A DNA stretch of 64,000 bases from Whitmania pigra. Taxonomy: Eukaryota > Annelida > Clitellata > Hirudinida > Haemopidae. Each line of letters starts with the position of its first letter. Position 1 is the first letter of the stretch. Shown piece after piece: positions 37,723 through 64,000 of this stretch. The position numbers and the translations under genes are program-made. The DNA lies in NCBI GenBank assembly GCA_021613335.1, contig JAJTWR010000332.1, positions 1,193,501 to 1,257,500 of the forward strand, read 5' to 3'. The notes under the pieces are model-generated. The model was given only the letters and a program-made list of their open reading frames with translations. It was not told the origin of the DNA and ran no database searches.

Positions 37723-39192
37723 ATGGATCTCTCAAAGAATAATGTTTGTTGTGCTTTAAGAAATAGGGAATATGGCGAAAAAAATCACTACAGGTCCAAC
37801 CTATTAATTTTAAAAAATTTGATAACGGGGAAAACGAATGACTTTACTGATTTATGGAGGAGTGAATCGAGACATTGTTTAATCGTGGAATCATTTCATG
37901 TCCTAGAGAATAATATGAAGAAATGTTATACGATAAATACATGCTCTATCCCATTTCGGTTGTACAACATAGATAAACAAATTTCGAGATATGGCCCAAT
38001 AAGGGAATACATCATATCAAGAGGGCCTGTTGAAAACACCAATGGAGAAAGCCAACTTTCTGTTTATGCTATCACCAGAAAAAATTATCTATTGCATTTA
38101 AATATTGCTACTGGAAAGATTGTTCATGCACTTCTGTTGTCTGCAGAGTATTCATTCATCAAGATTGATTGGGATGTTACAGAAGAGAGGTTTTATGTCT
38201 CGTCCACAAAAAACAAAAGCCAAACCTCACCTTTTATGGCTCTGCAGATATTTTCTGTTTGGCCCCTCAGATATAATGGGCTTTTTGAGATTCATCCCAA
38301 AGTATTTGGTGACAAAATGTCAGATGTTATGTTGACAGATTACATGCTGACAATATCCTATAAAAATAATTTTGTGAGATTTTTCAAATTTCCATCACCT
38401 AGTACATGCTTTTCAGAAACTCCTTTCCTGTACAATGTAGCTTCTGCATTGTTGAAGTCCATGGAAGAGTTGTCACTCAAGATAAACCTTGCAAGCAGCC
38501 CTCATATGCTGTTGGAAGTCCCAGCTCCACACTCCATATTATCAATTGGTGGAATACCATGGCATTACATTATTACTGAAAAATCTTGCCAACACCTTTG
38601 GGAAATCAAATCCTTGGAATCAAACGTCAAGTGCCACAATGGTTTTATTGGGAATCACGAGGCTCAACTCGATCCAGATCAATTGTTTTTCCACCCCCAT
38701 GACTCAGAAAAAATCGTTTTGCTTGAAAAGAATGTGGTCACTATCTATAAAATAGATTCAAATGATATAAGAGCAAGCCCAGCATACAAATTGAAAGAGT
38801 TGTATACAATAACAGCCAAAGATATGGACACTTCAAGCAAACCGATGCGTAGATATACAAGTTCGGGAAGAGAAATTAAACCTACGATTGAGGATAAATC
38901 ATTAAGTTCATCACATAATTTAATTCAGTGTTTGTCATTTGAGGATGAATTGGATTTCATAGTTGTCACCACAATTTTTCAGGATGTGTCTTCATCAAAT
39001 TGGCATGGAGTTGTACATATTCATAACAACCAGGATGGGAAACTTTTGAAGAGTTATAAGATGAATGAGATTTGGGATTTAGATGCTATTCATAGTGTAG
39101 AGATGGACCTGGATACAATCTATCATTTCACAAAGGATAAAGGAAAATATGTTCTTTATATACATAGGTTAAAAGTAGATATATTTTCTTAG
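37723..39192 (+). CDS. DCAF17: DCAF17 orthologue (DDB1- and CUL4-associated factor 17), single exon
   Basis: DCAF17 is a substrate receptor of the CUL4-DDB1 ubiquitin ligase, reported as a nucleolar protein in vertebrates. The 489-residue frame (start at MDLSKNNVCC, just under human length of about 520) matches the family along its length: TRKNYLLHLNIATGKI, FIKIDWDVTEERFYV, FSVWPLRYNGLFEIH, LLEVPAPHSILSIGG with IPWHYIITEK, QLDPDQLFFHPHDSEKI and SLSSSHNLIQCLSFEDELDF. An in-frame ATG at 37648 would add 25 hydrophobic residues and is less likely. The gene has no intron here, unlike its multi-exon vertebrate relatives and unlike most other genes in this window, so a retroposed origin is possible. 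The open frame without damage argues that it is functional. Confidence 0.85.
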   Translation: MDLSKNNVCCALRNREYGEKNHYRSNLLILKNLITGKTNDFTDLWRSESRHCLIVESFHVLENNMKKCYTINTCSIPFRLYNIDKQISRYGPIREYIISRGPVENTNGESQLSVYAITRKNYLLHLNIATGKIVHALLLSAEYSFIKIDWDVTEERFYVSSTKNKSQTSPFMALQIFSVWPLRYNGLFEIHPKVFGDKMSDVMLTDYMLTISYKNNFVRFFKFPSPSTCFSETPFLYNVASALLKSMEELSLKINLASSPHMLLEVPAPHSILSIGGIPWHYIITEKSCQHLWEIKSLESNVKCHNGFIGNHEAQLDPDQLFFHPHDSEKIVLLEKNVVTIYKIDSNDIRASPAYKLKELYTITAKDMDTSSKPMRRYTSSGREIKPTIEDKSLSSSHNLIQCLSFEDELDFIVVTTIFQDVSSSNWHGVVHIHNNQDGKLLKSYKMNEIWDLDAIHSVEMDLDTIYHFTKDKGKYVLYIHRLKVDIFS

Positions 39193-40540
39193 CATAAAGT
39201 GTTTAAACATTAAAACCACTTGTATTAAGATTCAATATTATTTTTTGACTTTCTTACCCTTGTCTACTTAATGTGCCCAGGATTTTGAGACAAAAATTGT
39301 GGTCATAATGATGGCTTGCTTATACATATGTTAATGCATTTCCAGATTTTTAAGGCATTGTGATGAGCTATATGATGATGAGTTTGCAATTTTTCATTTC
39401 GTGAGATCATTTTTGATCTCTCAAATTTATATTTATTTGCTCATAATTGCTTCATAATCAGATAGACATTTGAACTCACAGCTCTTTTTCAAGAAAAGGA
39501 AACCGGATGTTAATGTATTTTAATATATTGCTCTAATTCTTCTCAAATGATATAAGGGTTACATATAATAGATATATTTTTATAAACGTTATCTGAGAGC
39601 GAATGGTTAATCTTGGACATTACATTCGAGACGAATTGGAGCTTTATATTTGTGTCATGATTATATTTCTAAAATGTTCGCAAAATTAGCATATCGCGTT
39701 TATTCTCGTAATTGCCAAAGTTCGTGCTTTAAGAACCTGGGCGGGATAGGGCCACCCCCGAAATGCTATTCATTTCTGCCAGATGGGGATTTGCGTGGGG
39801 AACTCGTAATATAATGTGGTGTCATATTGGAACAAAAATTATCAGAAAGCTGAAGAAACCTCTTTATAGGACAAAGAAGAAATTAACTTAGATTGTTGCG
39901 CACCGAAGGTTGAAATATTTGAAGGCTCGTCTGAGGAGTTGATAGATATTTATTTATTTTTATTTCTATTTGATTAAAGCCGCATAACTAAAAGAAGCGG
40001 TAGTATTTGATCATGTCTTCAGCATAAAAAAAAGTCAGATATTTTTGGAGGGGTGTATATTACAAGTCTTTTACAGCTATTTTGTTGGCTAGTCATCATT
40101 CTGGTCTTGCTAGGTCCTCCAGCAGAGGATGTTGATGTAAAGCTGTTTTTGTGAAAAAATCATAGGATGACTCGGTAGTTAAGCTGTGGAAACAGTATTC
40201 AAATTTGAGCAGCTGGTCCTGCAAATAATATTGTTATTCAACGGACGTTAATATAAGTACGTACCATTTATGGGGCTTTCGAGCGATATCCACGTTTCAA
40301 CATTTTCGAGAAAATGACATATTTATCATTTCAAAATTTTTATTTTACGCAAAGTTTGAATTTTTGTTTTGTTTTAGAATGTTGGTGTTTTAAATTTGTA
40401 TCTGGTCATTCACTCCATATCTAATTCAAAATACAAAGACGTATGCACACTATGTTATTAAAATTTATTTGAGCAAATTAATATTCATGTTTTAAATTAT
40501 TGGATAGCACAACCATTTGAAGCCAAGCAGTCGCCATCTT
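39193..40540. other. Intergenic region with family A repeat
   Basis: Contains the 3' UTR of DCAF17, a MITE-like repeat (39970-40255) and AT-rich DNA. No gene. Confidence 0.5.
39970..40255 (+). repeat. Dispersed repeat family A, copy 4, with candidate terminal inverted repeats
   Basis: The left end ATTAAAGCCGCATAACTA (near 39974) is an imperfect inverse of the right end TTATTCAACGGACGTTAAT (near 40233-40251). In between lie CCAGCAGAGGATGTTGATGT and other family A blocks. This is the best full-length candidate of the family, about 0.28 kb, with no coding capacity. Confidence 0.6.
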
Positions 40541-40778
40541 TGCGGTTTTCTTTGTATCGGTCGGCGCGAGAATTTTCAATTCTGGGATATTTTTACGACA
40601 ATTTCTTGATCTGCTTAACATGTGAGTTTATGTCAATCTTGAAATGTATTTTGATTATATGACGGATTTATGTTTTTGATAGGTTAATTATGTTGCTGCG
40701 AATAAAGTTGTTTGAACGGAATAAATTGGGCATTGTTTGTGTGAACGTATGGATTCGTGTTTGTTTTAGCGCAGCAAC
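40541..40778 (+). promoter_or_regulatory. HP1 5' UTR with probable intron
   Basis: AACAT followed by GTGAGTTT (donor at 40622) and TTGTTTTAG followed by CGCAGCAACATG (acceptor ending 40769) define a likely 5' UTR intron of about 148 bp. The upstream GC-richer stretch (GGTCGGCGCGAGA near 40560) fits a transcribed leader or promoter. Confidence 0.55.
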
Positions 40779-42414
<1,636 letters not shown>

Positions 42415-42911
42415 ACAAAAATAACTCTTGTTGGTGACCATTGAACGTTGTGTAACAGTTGTGTTATTTTTATGAGGAAGCCATAAAATTCCTTCTCAAA
42501 AGCAATTCACAAGAATTGTCATTAATGAGAAATGTCGGATCTAATCATCTGGACGGCTGCAGCACTACTTTGGTTTGCTTCGATCATCAGTTCGTGCTGC
42601 AGGTTTTTGGATATCGTTTAATTTGTTTTGTGGGGCCTGGATTCCCGCTTTGTTCGCACGAGTTAGTCTGTTTTTTGAGTGAGCGACTTTTATTTTGCAT
42701 AATCGTCATGCAGTGAATGCAGATGTAGAGATAAAATAACAAAATCAAGTGGAAATGAATCAAAAATAAACAATTGCACACCTGCGGGGTGCATAGCAGT
42801 CTGAAAAAGCCTAGGTAGTTTATAGAATATGAGGGAATCCCTGTGTGGTTGTGAAAGCCTGATGGCTGTGGTGTGGTTACCCTCCTTTGGATCAGTTGCA
42901 CTTTTCTAGGA
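42415..42911. other. Convergent 3' region of HP1 and KIF26
   Basis: About 500 bp between the two stop codons. An AATAAA on the + strand near 42766 and TTTATT (reverse AATAAA) near 42688 suggest overlapping 3' UTRs. No gene seen. Confidence 0.5.
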
Positions 42912-56899
<13,988 letters not shown>

Positions 56900-56919
56900 C
56901 TGTTGAATAAAATACAAAT

Positions 56920-57040
56920 GCAAAATTTAACAAATAATAAAATAATTATGTATAATTTAACAAATAATAAAATAATTATGCAAAATTTAACAAATAATAG
57001 AATAATTATGTATAATTTAACAATAATAAAGCATAATTTA
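56920..57040 (+). repeat. About 30-bp tandem repeat, AT-rich
   Basis: ATTTAACAAATAATAAAATA with ATTATGTATA or ATTATGCAAA spacers, about four copies. Confidence 0.75.
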
Positions 57041-58418
57041 ATTAATAATGATGACCTCACCAATATATAATATAACGTATCATTCGATTATTTCTTATTA
57101 AAAGGTGACCATTTTGGTCTTTGAATTAAATTAGATTAGATATTTATAACAGAAATTATGACTGAAAAAATATAAAATTATGATGCTGTAAATGTGTAAT
57201 TATCGACATCAGAATAAATGGTGAATAAAAATAGTTCTGCAAATGGTACCCATTTCTTTAAAAAAGTATTTAAAAGGTTGTGATGTATAATCGTATCAAT
57301 TATATTTTTTAATAAATTTATATTTTATAACAAATTGTAAATTTGATAAGAAACTGCATATTTTATAACTTAAATTTACTTTAAATTAAAACTTTATAAT
57401 TTAAAAGAAATAGTACTTTTGATAAGAAGTTATACATTTATTATTATATTTTTAAAACAAATAACAAACGCCTAATAATTATTTCAAAATTATTTTCCAA
57501 GATTTTCTAAAAGTTTTGTTTTGGTTCTAAAGAGTTGGAAACACATTCATCAATTAGGTGTCACCATGGGGTGCTAAGGATGATGATGATGATGACTGCA
57601 AGTGTGACTAAATGCATTCAAGTAAGACATCATCATCATCATCGTCATCATCACTGTCAACATCATCATCATCATCATTCATTAGTTTCAGAGATTATAA
57701 TTATTGACAATGTAATTATACTAATATACTAATAATAAGTAACAATAATGTTATTGATAAATTTTGTTATAACGATATTTAATATTATTCTACAAATATT
57801 CATCTTAATTCTTTCATAATAAAATTGCATTTGTCAAGACTTTCGTTGGAGAAGTAACGAAAGTTTATGAGTAAACCATTGGACACATCACAGAGAAGTA
57901 AATTTTAGAAGTAAAAAACAATTAATAATAATAACAATAATAATGTAGTTAATTTATATAGCATAACGTCAGAGGCGCTTTTGTGATTAATTATATAGCG
58001 CTTCTTCTTAAGGGCGCTTGTACCCGTGCAGGCTGGGTTTCGAACACGACACTTTACGACTGTTGTCATTCCCGCCATATGCAGGGATGCAGCCCATTCG
58101 ATCAACCTTGTTTTGATGATGATGACGATAAATTTCGTTATCCTGTACACAGAATTTCATTATATTTTTTGTATATATATTTATATATTAATGAAAAAAT
58201 TTTCATTATATTTCTTATTTTAACAATTTGATTATTTTCATTATCATGGAAATAATTTGATATTAATAAATACTATTCACTATTAAATAATAATAAATGA
58301 AAAATCTTCTTAATTCTGGAAGTGCAGTTGCAAGCCATGATTTGCACCAGAAGTCGTTCATCAACGTGCTCAATAACCCATCACATTTCCTATGTGCATT
58401 CCATCCTCTCCTCCTCCT

Positions 58419-58463
58419 TCCATCCGTCCGTCCGTCCGTCCGTCTGTCCGTCCGTCCATCCAT

Positions 58464-58499
<36 letters not shown>

Positions 58500-58600
58500 C
58501 CATCCATCCATCCATCCATCCATCCATCCATCATCCATCCATCCATCCATCCATCCATCCATCCATCCATCCATCCATCCGTCCGTCCGTCCGTCCGTCC
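58419..58600 (+). repeat. CCAT/CCGT tetranucleotide microsatellite, layered
   Basis: CCGT units at both ends (58419-58455 and 58578-58600) enclose CCAT units, with a slip at about 58530. Two of the three frames give HPSI-type repeats that are not proteins. Confidence 0.93.
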
Positions 58601-58843
58601 ACCCACTCACCCACCTTTTTCCCCCTCGGCATTTAATGGTCCCTCAGCAACTGCCAAGTTTTTACGCCAAGTTGCTAACGAATGACGTCATAAAAAGAGG
58701 TGTCTCGTGATTAAAACGAGGTCAGCTGATTGAATTAGGTCGCGCGAACAACCAATCAAGAAAGCGGACGTGGCGAATCGTAAGGGGACCTGGAATTACT
58801 TTTCATTTGTTTATGACAACGTACGTAATAATTACTCTGTATG

Positions 58844-59196
58844 TGATGTACATTATTATTATACCATGATGTACATTATTATTATACCATGATGTACATT
58901 ATTATTATACCATGATGTACATTATTATTATACCATGATGTACATTATTATTATACCATGATGTACATTATTATTATACCATGATGTACATTATTATTAT
59001 ACCATGATGTACATTATTATTATACCATTATGTACATTATTATTATACATGATGTACATTATTATTATACCATGATGTACATTATTATTATACCATGATG
59101 TACATTATTATTATACCATGATGTACATTATTATTATACCATGATGTACATTATTATTATACCATTATGTACATTATTATTATACCATGATGTACA
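58844..59196 (+). repeat. 23-bp minisatellite, about 15 head-to-tail copies
   Basis: Unit ATGATGTACATTATTATTAT plus ACC. Copies are almost identical; a few carry ATTATGTAC in place of ATGATGTAC, and one has lost two bases (about 59050). There are no unique spacers, so it is not a CRISPR array. Confidence 0.95.
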
Positions 59197-59618
59197 TAAT
59201 AAATATGCAGGATGCCAAATAATTGCGTTATTACGAATAGCAAGAGCATTTTAGAGATAAATGATGAAAAATAGTGCGCTAAAGTAGCAACAAATGATGC
59301 TGCTAATGAAGAGGAGTTTCAAGATGCTCAATCACGATTAAGTGAGTTTTTATTCTCAAACAACGTCATTAAATCCAAATAACGGACAAAATAATTTATT
59401 TAAATAAATAAACAACTTAAATATACAAAACATACACCTCATTAAAAAACAAAGCTTCAGCCATATTTTTTTCCAGTACGGAAGCAGGTCCACTTAACCA
59501 AAGAAGCGATAATTGAGAATTTCTTTATCATAAATTTCAATGCAAATCTTAAAAGCCACGTTTATTCTTAATTTGAAGATAAACTTTAAATAATAATACA
59601 TTATTGCTAATTACTCAT

Positions 59619-59762
<144 letters not shown>

Positions 59763-60119
59763 CTCTAAATTTATTTTTCAATCGAGAATAACGCATCAAA
59801 TAGAATATTTCAAATAGAATTCCAAATAGAATTCGTAATGTCTCATTTTTAGAATTTTAATTTAAAAAAAGAATATTAATTAAACATTAAAAAATTAAAT
59901 TCTTGACTGATTTTGTGTTGAGAACATTTGTACATCAAGTGATGTGTACTAATGTTAGTACACAGTACTTGTTGATGACGTCAGTAAATGCTAAACAATA
60001 AATAAAATTGTTTAATTATGAATTCTTAATTGTGTGTTTAATTGACATGTTTGAATTTCTATTTAATTATTTAATTTATCGTTAATTGAGACTTCTGTTG
60101 TGCTGAGCCAGGTGTCGTG

Positions 60120-60240
60120 ATCATGATGATAATGATGATGATGATGACGACAATGGCTACGACGATGACGATGATGACAACGATGACGATGACGACGATG
60201 ACGATGATGACAACGATGACGATGACGATGACAACGAAGG
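60120..60240 (+). repeat. GAT/GAC/AAC compound microsatellite
   Basis: Mixed GATGAC and GACAAC units, with two imperfect 42-bp higher-order copies (about 60155-60235). Confidence 0.8.
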
Positions 60241-61399
60241 AAGAGGGTCATGTGACCTCAATGAACCGAGTTAATTTTGGTAATTAAAAGTTTTTTTTGA
60301 CAAGCTTGTCCTGACATCGAGATGACATATAATTATTATTTAATTATTATGTTAGATTAACATATAATAACATTTTTACTGATAATATTAGGAAATATAT
60401 TTTTTAACATGCAATAATATTTTTACTATTAATCAAGGAATGTAATTTTATTTTTGATGACAATAATGACATTTAGGAAAGGAAATTGATTTAACTTTTA
60501 AAATATTTTATAAATCAATACGCGAACTAATTCATTTAATGATATTTATCTGAAATTTAAATCAAATTGTTAACAAATGGAAAATGCAATTTGAAGCTTT
60601 GTCTTGAAAAGTGAATTTAAATAATTTTTGTTGTTTAAAAGGACATATTATATTACAAAATATAATTATATAATATTATTTGAATGATTTGTAATAATTA
60701 TACTATAAAATATAATTGCATTCAGAACAACAAGAATATATATTTTTTATAATTCATTATTTATCGTATTAAATTTAAAACAATGATTATTAATGAAATT
60801 TAAAATGAAACATGATACTTCACATCCGAGAAACAGGGACCGATAAAAAAGAACATTTGCATGGATTTCAGCGCTGGAATGCGTCAGGGAAATCAACGCC
60901 AATATTTCCTCCAAGGTGGTTCTGATGATGATGATGATCCAATCAGAAGATGGAGAAATACGAAGGAAGAGTGAGGGAGGGATGATTGAGAGAATGTTTG
61001 TCTGAGGAGGTGAAGGAGGCGAGATTGATTGGATGGACTGAGTGGAGAATGCCTGGATGAATGGAAAGGCTGGAAGATGAATGAAACAATTCTAAAATGC
61101 ACCAGCGTTGAACCAGGTGCTTTGTTCGTTCGTTTTAGCGCAGAATGAATTTCAAAGTGCATTGATTCACAAAATCGATTAAACGATTAATTCAGAAACG
61201 GTAATAATGCACCACGACTTTGGAACGATTCCAGAGTGCATTATTTATGACGTCAGAAGGTCGTCTGTCAGTGACGTCATGGACAAGCGAAAGCGACGTG
61301 AAAAAGTCTCACTATTGAGCCTGTTTATTCGGACCAGTTTACGTCACGTGTTTGACCACTCCAGCTTCGAATCACCAGAGTTTGCTCAACTTCTCCCAT

Positions 61400-61480
61400 A
61401 AAATTGTCCATCCACCCATCCGCTCATCCATCTATCCATCCCCCCATCCATCCATCTGCCCGTCCATCACTCTTTGTTTG
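61400..61480 (+). repeat. CCAT-type imperfect microsatellite
   Basis: CCATCCACCCATCCGCTCAT-like degenerate units, a weaker relative of the 58.4-kb array. Confidence 0.7.
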
Positions 61481-62164
61481 TGGTTATGATGATGATGGAT
61501 GATGATGTTGATGACGATAACGATCACGGTGATGTCAGCGGTTATGATGACGATGACGTTAAATGTGAGAGTTCATTTTGAATCGACAAATGACAACAAG
61601 CACAATTTGTGCTGACTAATGATTTCATAATTTCATAATTTCATGATTTCATGATTTTCTATCATATTTATCATTTGTTACAATATGCCAGAAATAAGTA
61701 TGCAAGTGATGATGCAAATTATGATGATCATCATCATCCCCTCTTTATGGGCAACCGACAACGTGTCACGTGAATTGAAGGATTATTTGAATTGTTTCCT
61801 TGCAAATATTCAATATTTGTATATAAATATTTAATGCAAAATAATTACTGTGTGCTGCAAATATCTTGAATTAAATTTTCATTAACAATTTATTGATACT
61901 TTAAAAGTAACCTATTAATTATAAATTTACTTTGGTCTTAAAATAACGTGTCGTTTGGAAATAATTCGAAAACATCAACATGAACTCCGAAATATCGTTA
62001 TTCGTTCATTGGTTCGCATTTGTTAATGAACCTCCATCAATCAAATTCATCTCATTAAATAACTCCCCAGACACTTTCATTCATTTACGATCTGTCCATC
62101 TTTCATTCGCTCATGTATTTCGTCCACCTTTCAGTTCATTTTGCTTGGAAGAGTTCTTCAATGC

Positions 62165-62354
62165 ACTTTGCGCCATTCATTCATAATTCATCCATGCATT
62201 CACAATTCATCTATTCATTCATAATTCATCCACGCATTCATAATTCATCCATGTATTCATAATTCATCCATGCATTCACAATTCATCCATTCATTCATAA
62301 TTCATCCATGCATTAATAATTCATCCATGCATTCATAATTCATCCAAGCATTCG
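62165..62354 (+). repeat. About 19-bp minisatellite
   Basis: Unit ATTCATAATTCATCCATGC repeated about nine times with substitutions. Confidence 0.85.
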
Positions 62355-62764
62355 TAGAAAAGGTCTCGGTTGATTTTCGACTTAAAAGTTATTCAAAAAT
62401 GATGACATTTATGCATAATTCAGTGTTTATTGTTATTTTGTTTTGTTTGAAGCTAAAAGCAGATTTCAAATCAATTCATTTTGGAACCTCGCAAATCTTC
62501 AGTTTTCAGCAACGACTTTGGCGATCTTTTTATAATAATTTCGATAGATGGACATGAGCGGATGAATTGATTGGATGCATCATGAATGGATCAATGAACT
62601 CAGGAATGAATTAATTGAAGAATGAATGGCTGAATTAATAAACGAAGCTCGGAATGGATCGAATGTTTTGATAAACGACAGACAAGTCAAGTTTTCTCAT
62701 TCTTCAAGTGTAAACATTCATACGCGCCTGTAATTAACGCCACCTTTATCTCTACTTGATCATT

Positions 62765-62777
62765 ACCATCATCATCA

Positions 62778-62812
<35 letters not shown>

Positions 62813-62850
62813 ATCGTCATCATCGTCATCATCATCATCATCATCATCAC
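62765..62850 (+). repeat. CAT/CGT trinucleotide microsatellite
   Basis: CATCAT and CGTCAT units, reverse-strand relative of the GAT/GAC arrays. Confidence 0.85.
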
Positions 62851-63373
62851 GATCATTACTCGCTTTTTTAAATTTTAATTTACAATTACTTATTTCCGTG
62901 ATTAATTAAATCTAGATCTAAATATAGATCGATGCTGAAATTTATTTAAAGCAGATTTTATTAGATTTTAAAATTTGCTCGGTTTTTTAGAAGAAAAACA
63001 AAGAAAATTCCTAGAAATGATTGAACAATGGAAGGACTGAGATAAGAGAAGAAACAATATTCGAATTCGTGAAAAAAATGGAATAATAACATAAATAAAA
63101 CAATTAAAAATTAGAATAAATAAAATAAATAATTAAGCAAATAAATAAATATTAAAACTTGATTAAATAAATAAATATTAAAAAACGATCATGAAAACGA
63201 CGACGACAAGATTAAAGTCTTATCGTCAGTAAACCTCTCACGTCCCCTTATAATCACCGACGTCTGCTTCTTCGCGGTTGCTATGGAAACATTTTCAAAT
63301 GACTCACTGTCACGCTGTCATGCTCTGTCATGTCGCACTCTGTGATGCTTGCTTTTGTCACTTGTATTTTGTG

Positions 63374-63374
<1 letters not shown>

Positions 63375-63437
<63 letters not shown>
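63375..63437 (+). repeat. ATT microsatellite
   Basis: About 20 pure ATT units. Confidence 0.95.
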
Positions 63438-63904
63438 GCAATTGTTTTTATAAATATTGGTGTTATCATATTGTCTTATTATTATTGGTATTGTCTTGTA
63501 TTAGTTTCTTTTAGTTTGTATCATTCCACCTTAAGCGCGGATCGGTTCATGTTCCTATTTTTAGACATTCGTTTGTCATTCGTCTGTCATTCATCTGTTT
63601 ATCCTTCCGTCACTCCATTTCCAACTGCTCAAGTGTTCCTGGCGTCTTAATGTTTATTCAATTTGGTCATTTCTTTTTTAATTGATTTATTAATACTGTA
63701 AACGATGGTGGTGATAATGTTAATGTAATGATTACTAACAAATTAGATATTTATTTATTTTTTAATCATAATTACCAAGAGATTATTATGGATGGCAGCG
63801 TCGGAAAAAAGTTTGAATGATTAAATGGAAGGTGGAATGTATTGTTGTTTCTCAAAATATCGGCATCCTCATGTAGTTGCACAACCTAACCGACGGGTGG
63901 ACGG

Positions 63905-64000
63905 ATAAAATGATGCATGGATGACTGATCGAATGAATGAACGAATGAACGAATGAACGAACGAACGAACGAACGAATGAATGAATGAATGAATGAATGA
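63905..64000 (+). repeat. GAAT/GAAC tetranucleotide microsatellite at window edge
   Basis: GAACGAAC followed by pure GAAT, continuing past the right edge. Confidence 0.85.

Noticed and set aside
57983..58231. Forward frame at 58.0 kb as a possible KIF26 5' exon or separate gene
   Set aside because: Wrong strand for KIF26 and no conserved motif.
58263..58710. Frames rich in HPSI or DGWM on both strands
   Set aside because: Translations of the CCAT/CCGT satellite.
58844..59196. Regularly spaced repeats that could be taken for a CRISPR array
   Set aside because: The copies are contiguous with no unique spacers, and the DNA is eukaryotic.

Overview
The window is nuclear DNA of an AT-rich, intron-containing invertebrate animal. 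The evidence is canonical GT-AG introns in five genes, orthologues of broadly conserved animal genes (SLC12A8, PP2A scaffold subunit, NDUFA9, DCAF17, HP1 and KIF26), abundant non-LTR and hAT transposons, and very long microsatellites. A spiralian such as an annelid would fit, but the species cannot be fixed from the sequence alone.

Layout, left to right. 1-3430 (-): a CR1-type LINE with ORF1 and an ORF2 (endonuclease plus reverse transcriptase) that looks open and runs off the left edge. 4867-9510 (+): a complete 14-exon SLC12A8-like cation-chloride cotransporter. 12239-15570 (+): a complete 15-exon PP2A A (scaffold) subunit, tail-to-tail with 16395-19031 (-), a complete 11-exon NDUFA9 (complex I). 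362 bp separate the NDUFA9 start codon from a small + strand zinc-site protein (19393-19731), which suggests a shared promoter. 24068-26212 (+): an intronless, Ser-rich, mostly disordered 714-residue protein that I do not recognise.

27.9-37.5 kb is a transposon graveyard. It holds a zinc-finger retroelement remnant, a hAT element with a perfect 8-bp target duplication inserted in an older repeat, a second hAT element inserted in a broken LINE (again with a perfect 8-bp duplication), an element with long terminal inverted repeats, an LTR next to a polypurine tract, and two dispersed repeat families that recur elsewhere in the window.

37723-39192 (+): DCAF17 in one exon. 40779-42414 (+): HP1 (chromodomain and chromoshadow domain) in four coding exons, tail-to-tail with KIF26 (-), whose motor and tail exons spread over 42912-56899. 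Its N-terminus lies beyond the exons seen. KIF26 has the degenerate nucleotide-binding motifs of this divergent kinesin family. From about 48.5 kb to the right edge the DNA, much of it KIF26 intron, is packed with microsatellites and minisatellites: GAT/GAC, AAT, CTCA, TTATG, CCAT/CCGT and a 23-bp unit.

The genes are ordinary housekeeping or signalling genes with no operon-like relation. I see no clear new molecular system. The best leads are the unrecognised 714-residue gene, the KIF26 exon that precedes switch II, the nested hAT insertions, and the layered satellites in the KIF26 introns. Exon boundaries were derived by hand from splice sites and reading-frame phase.
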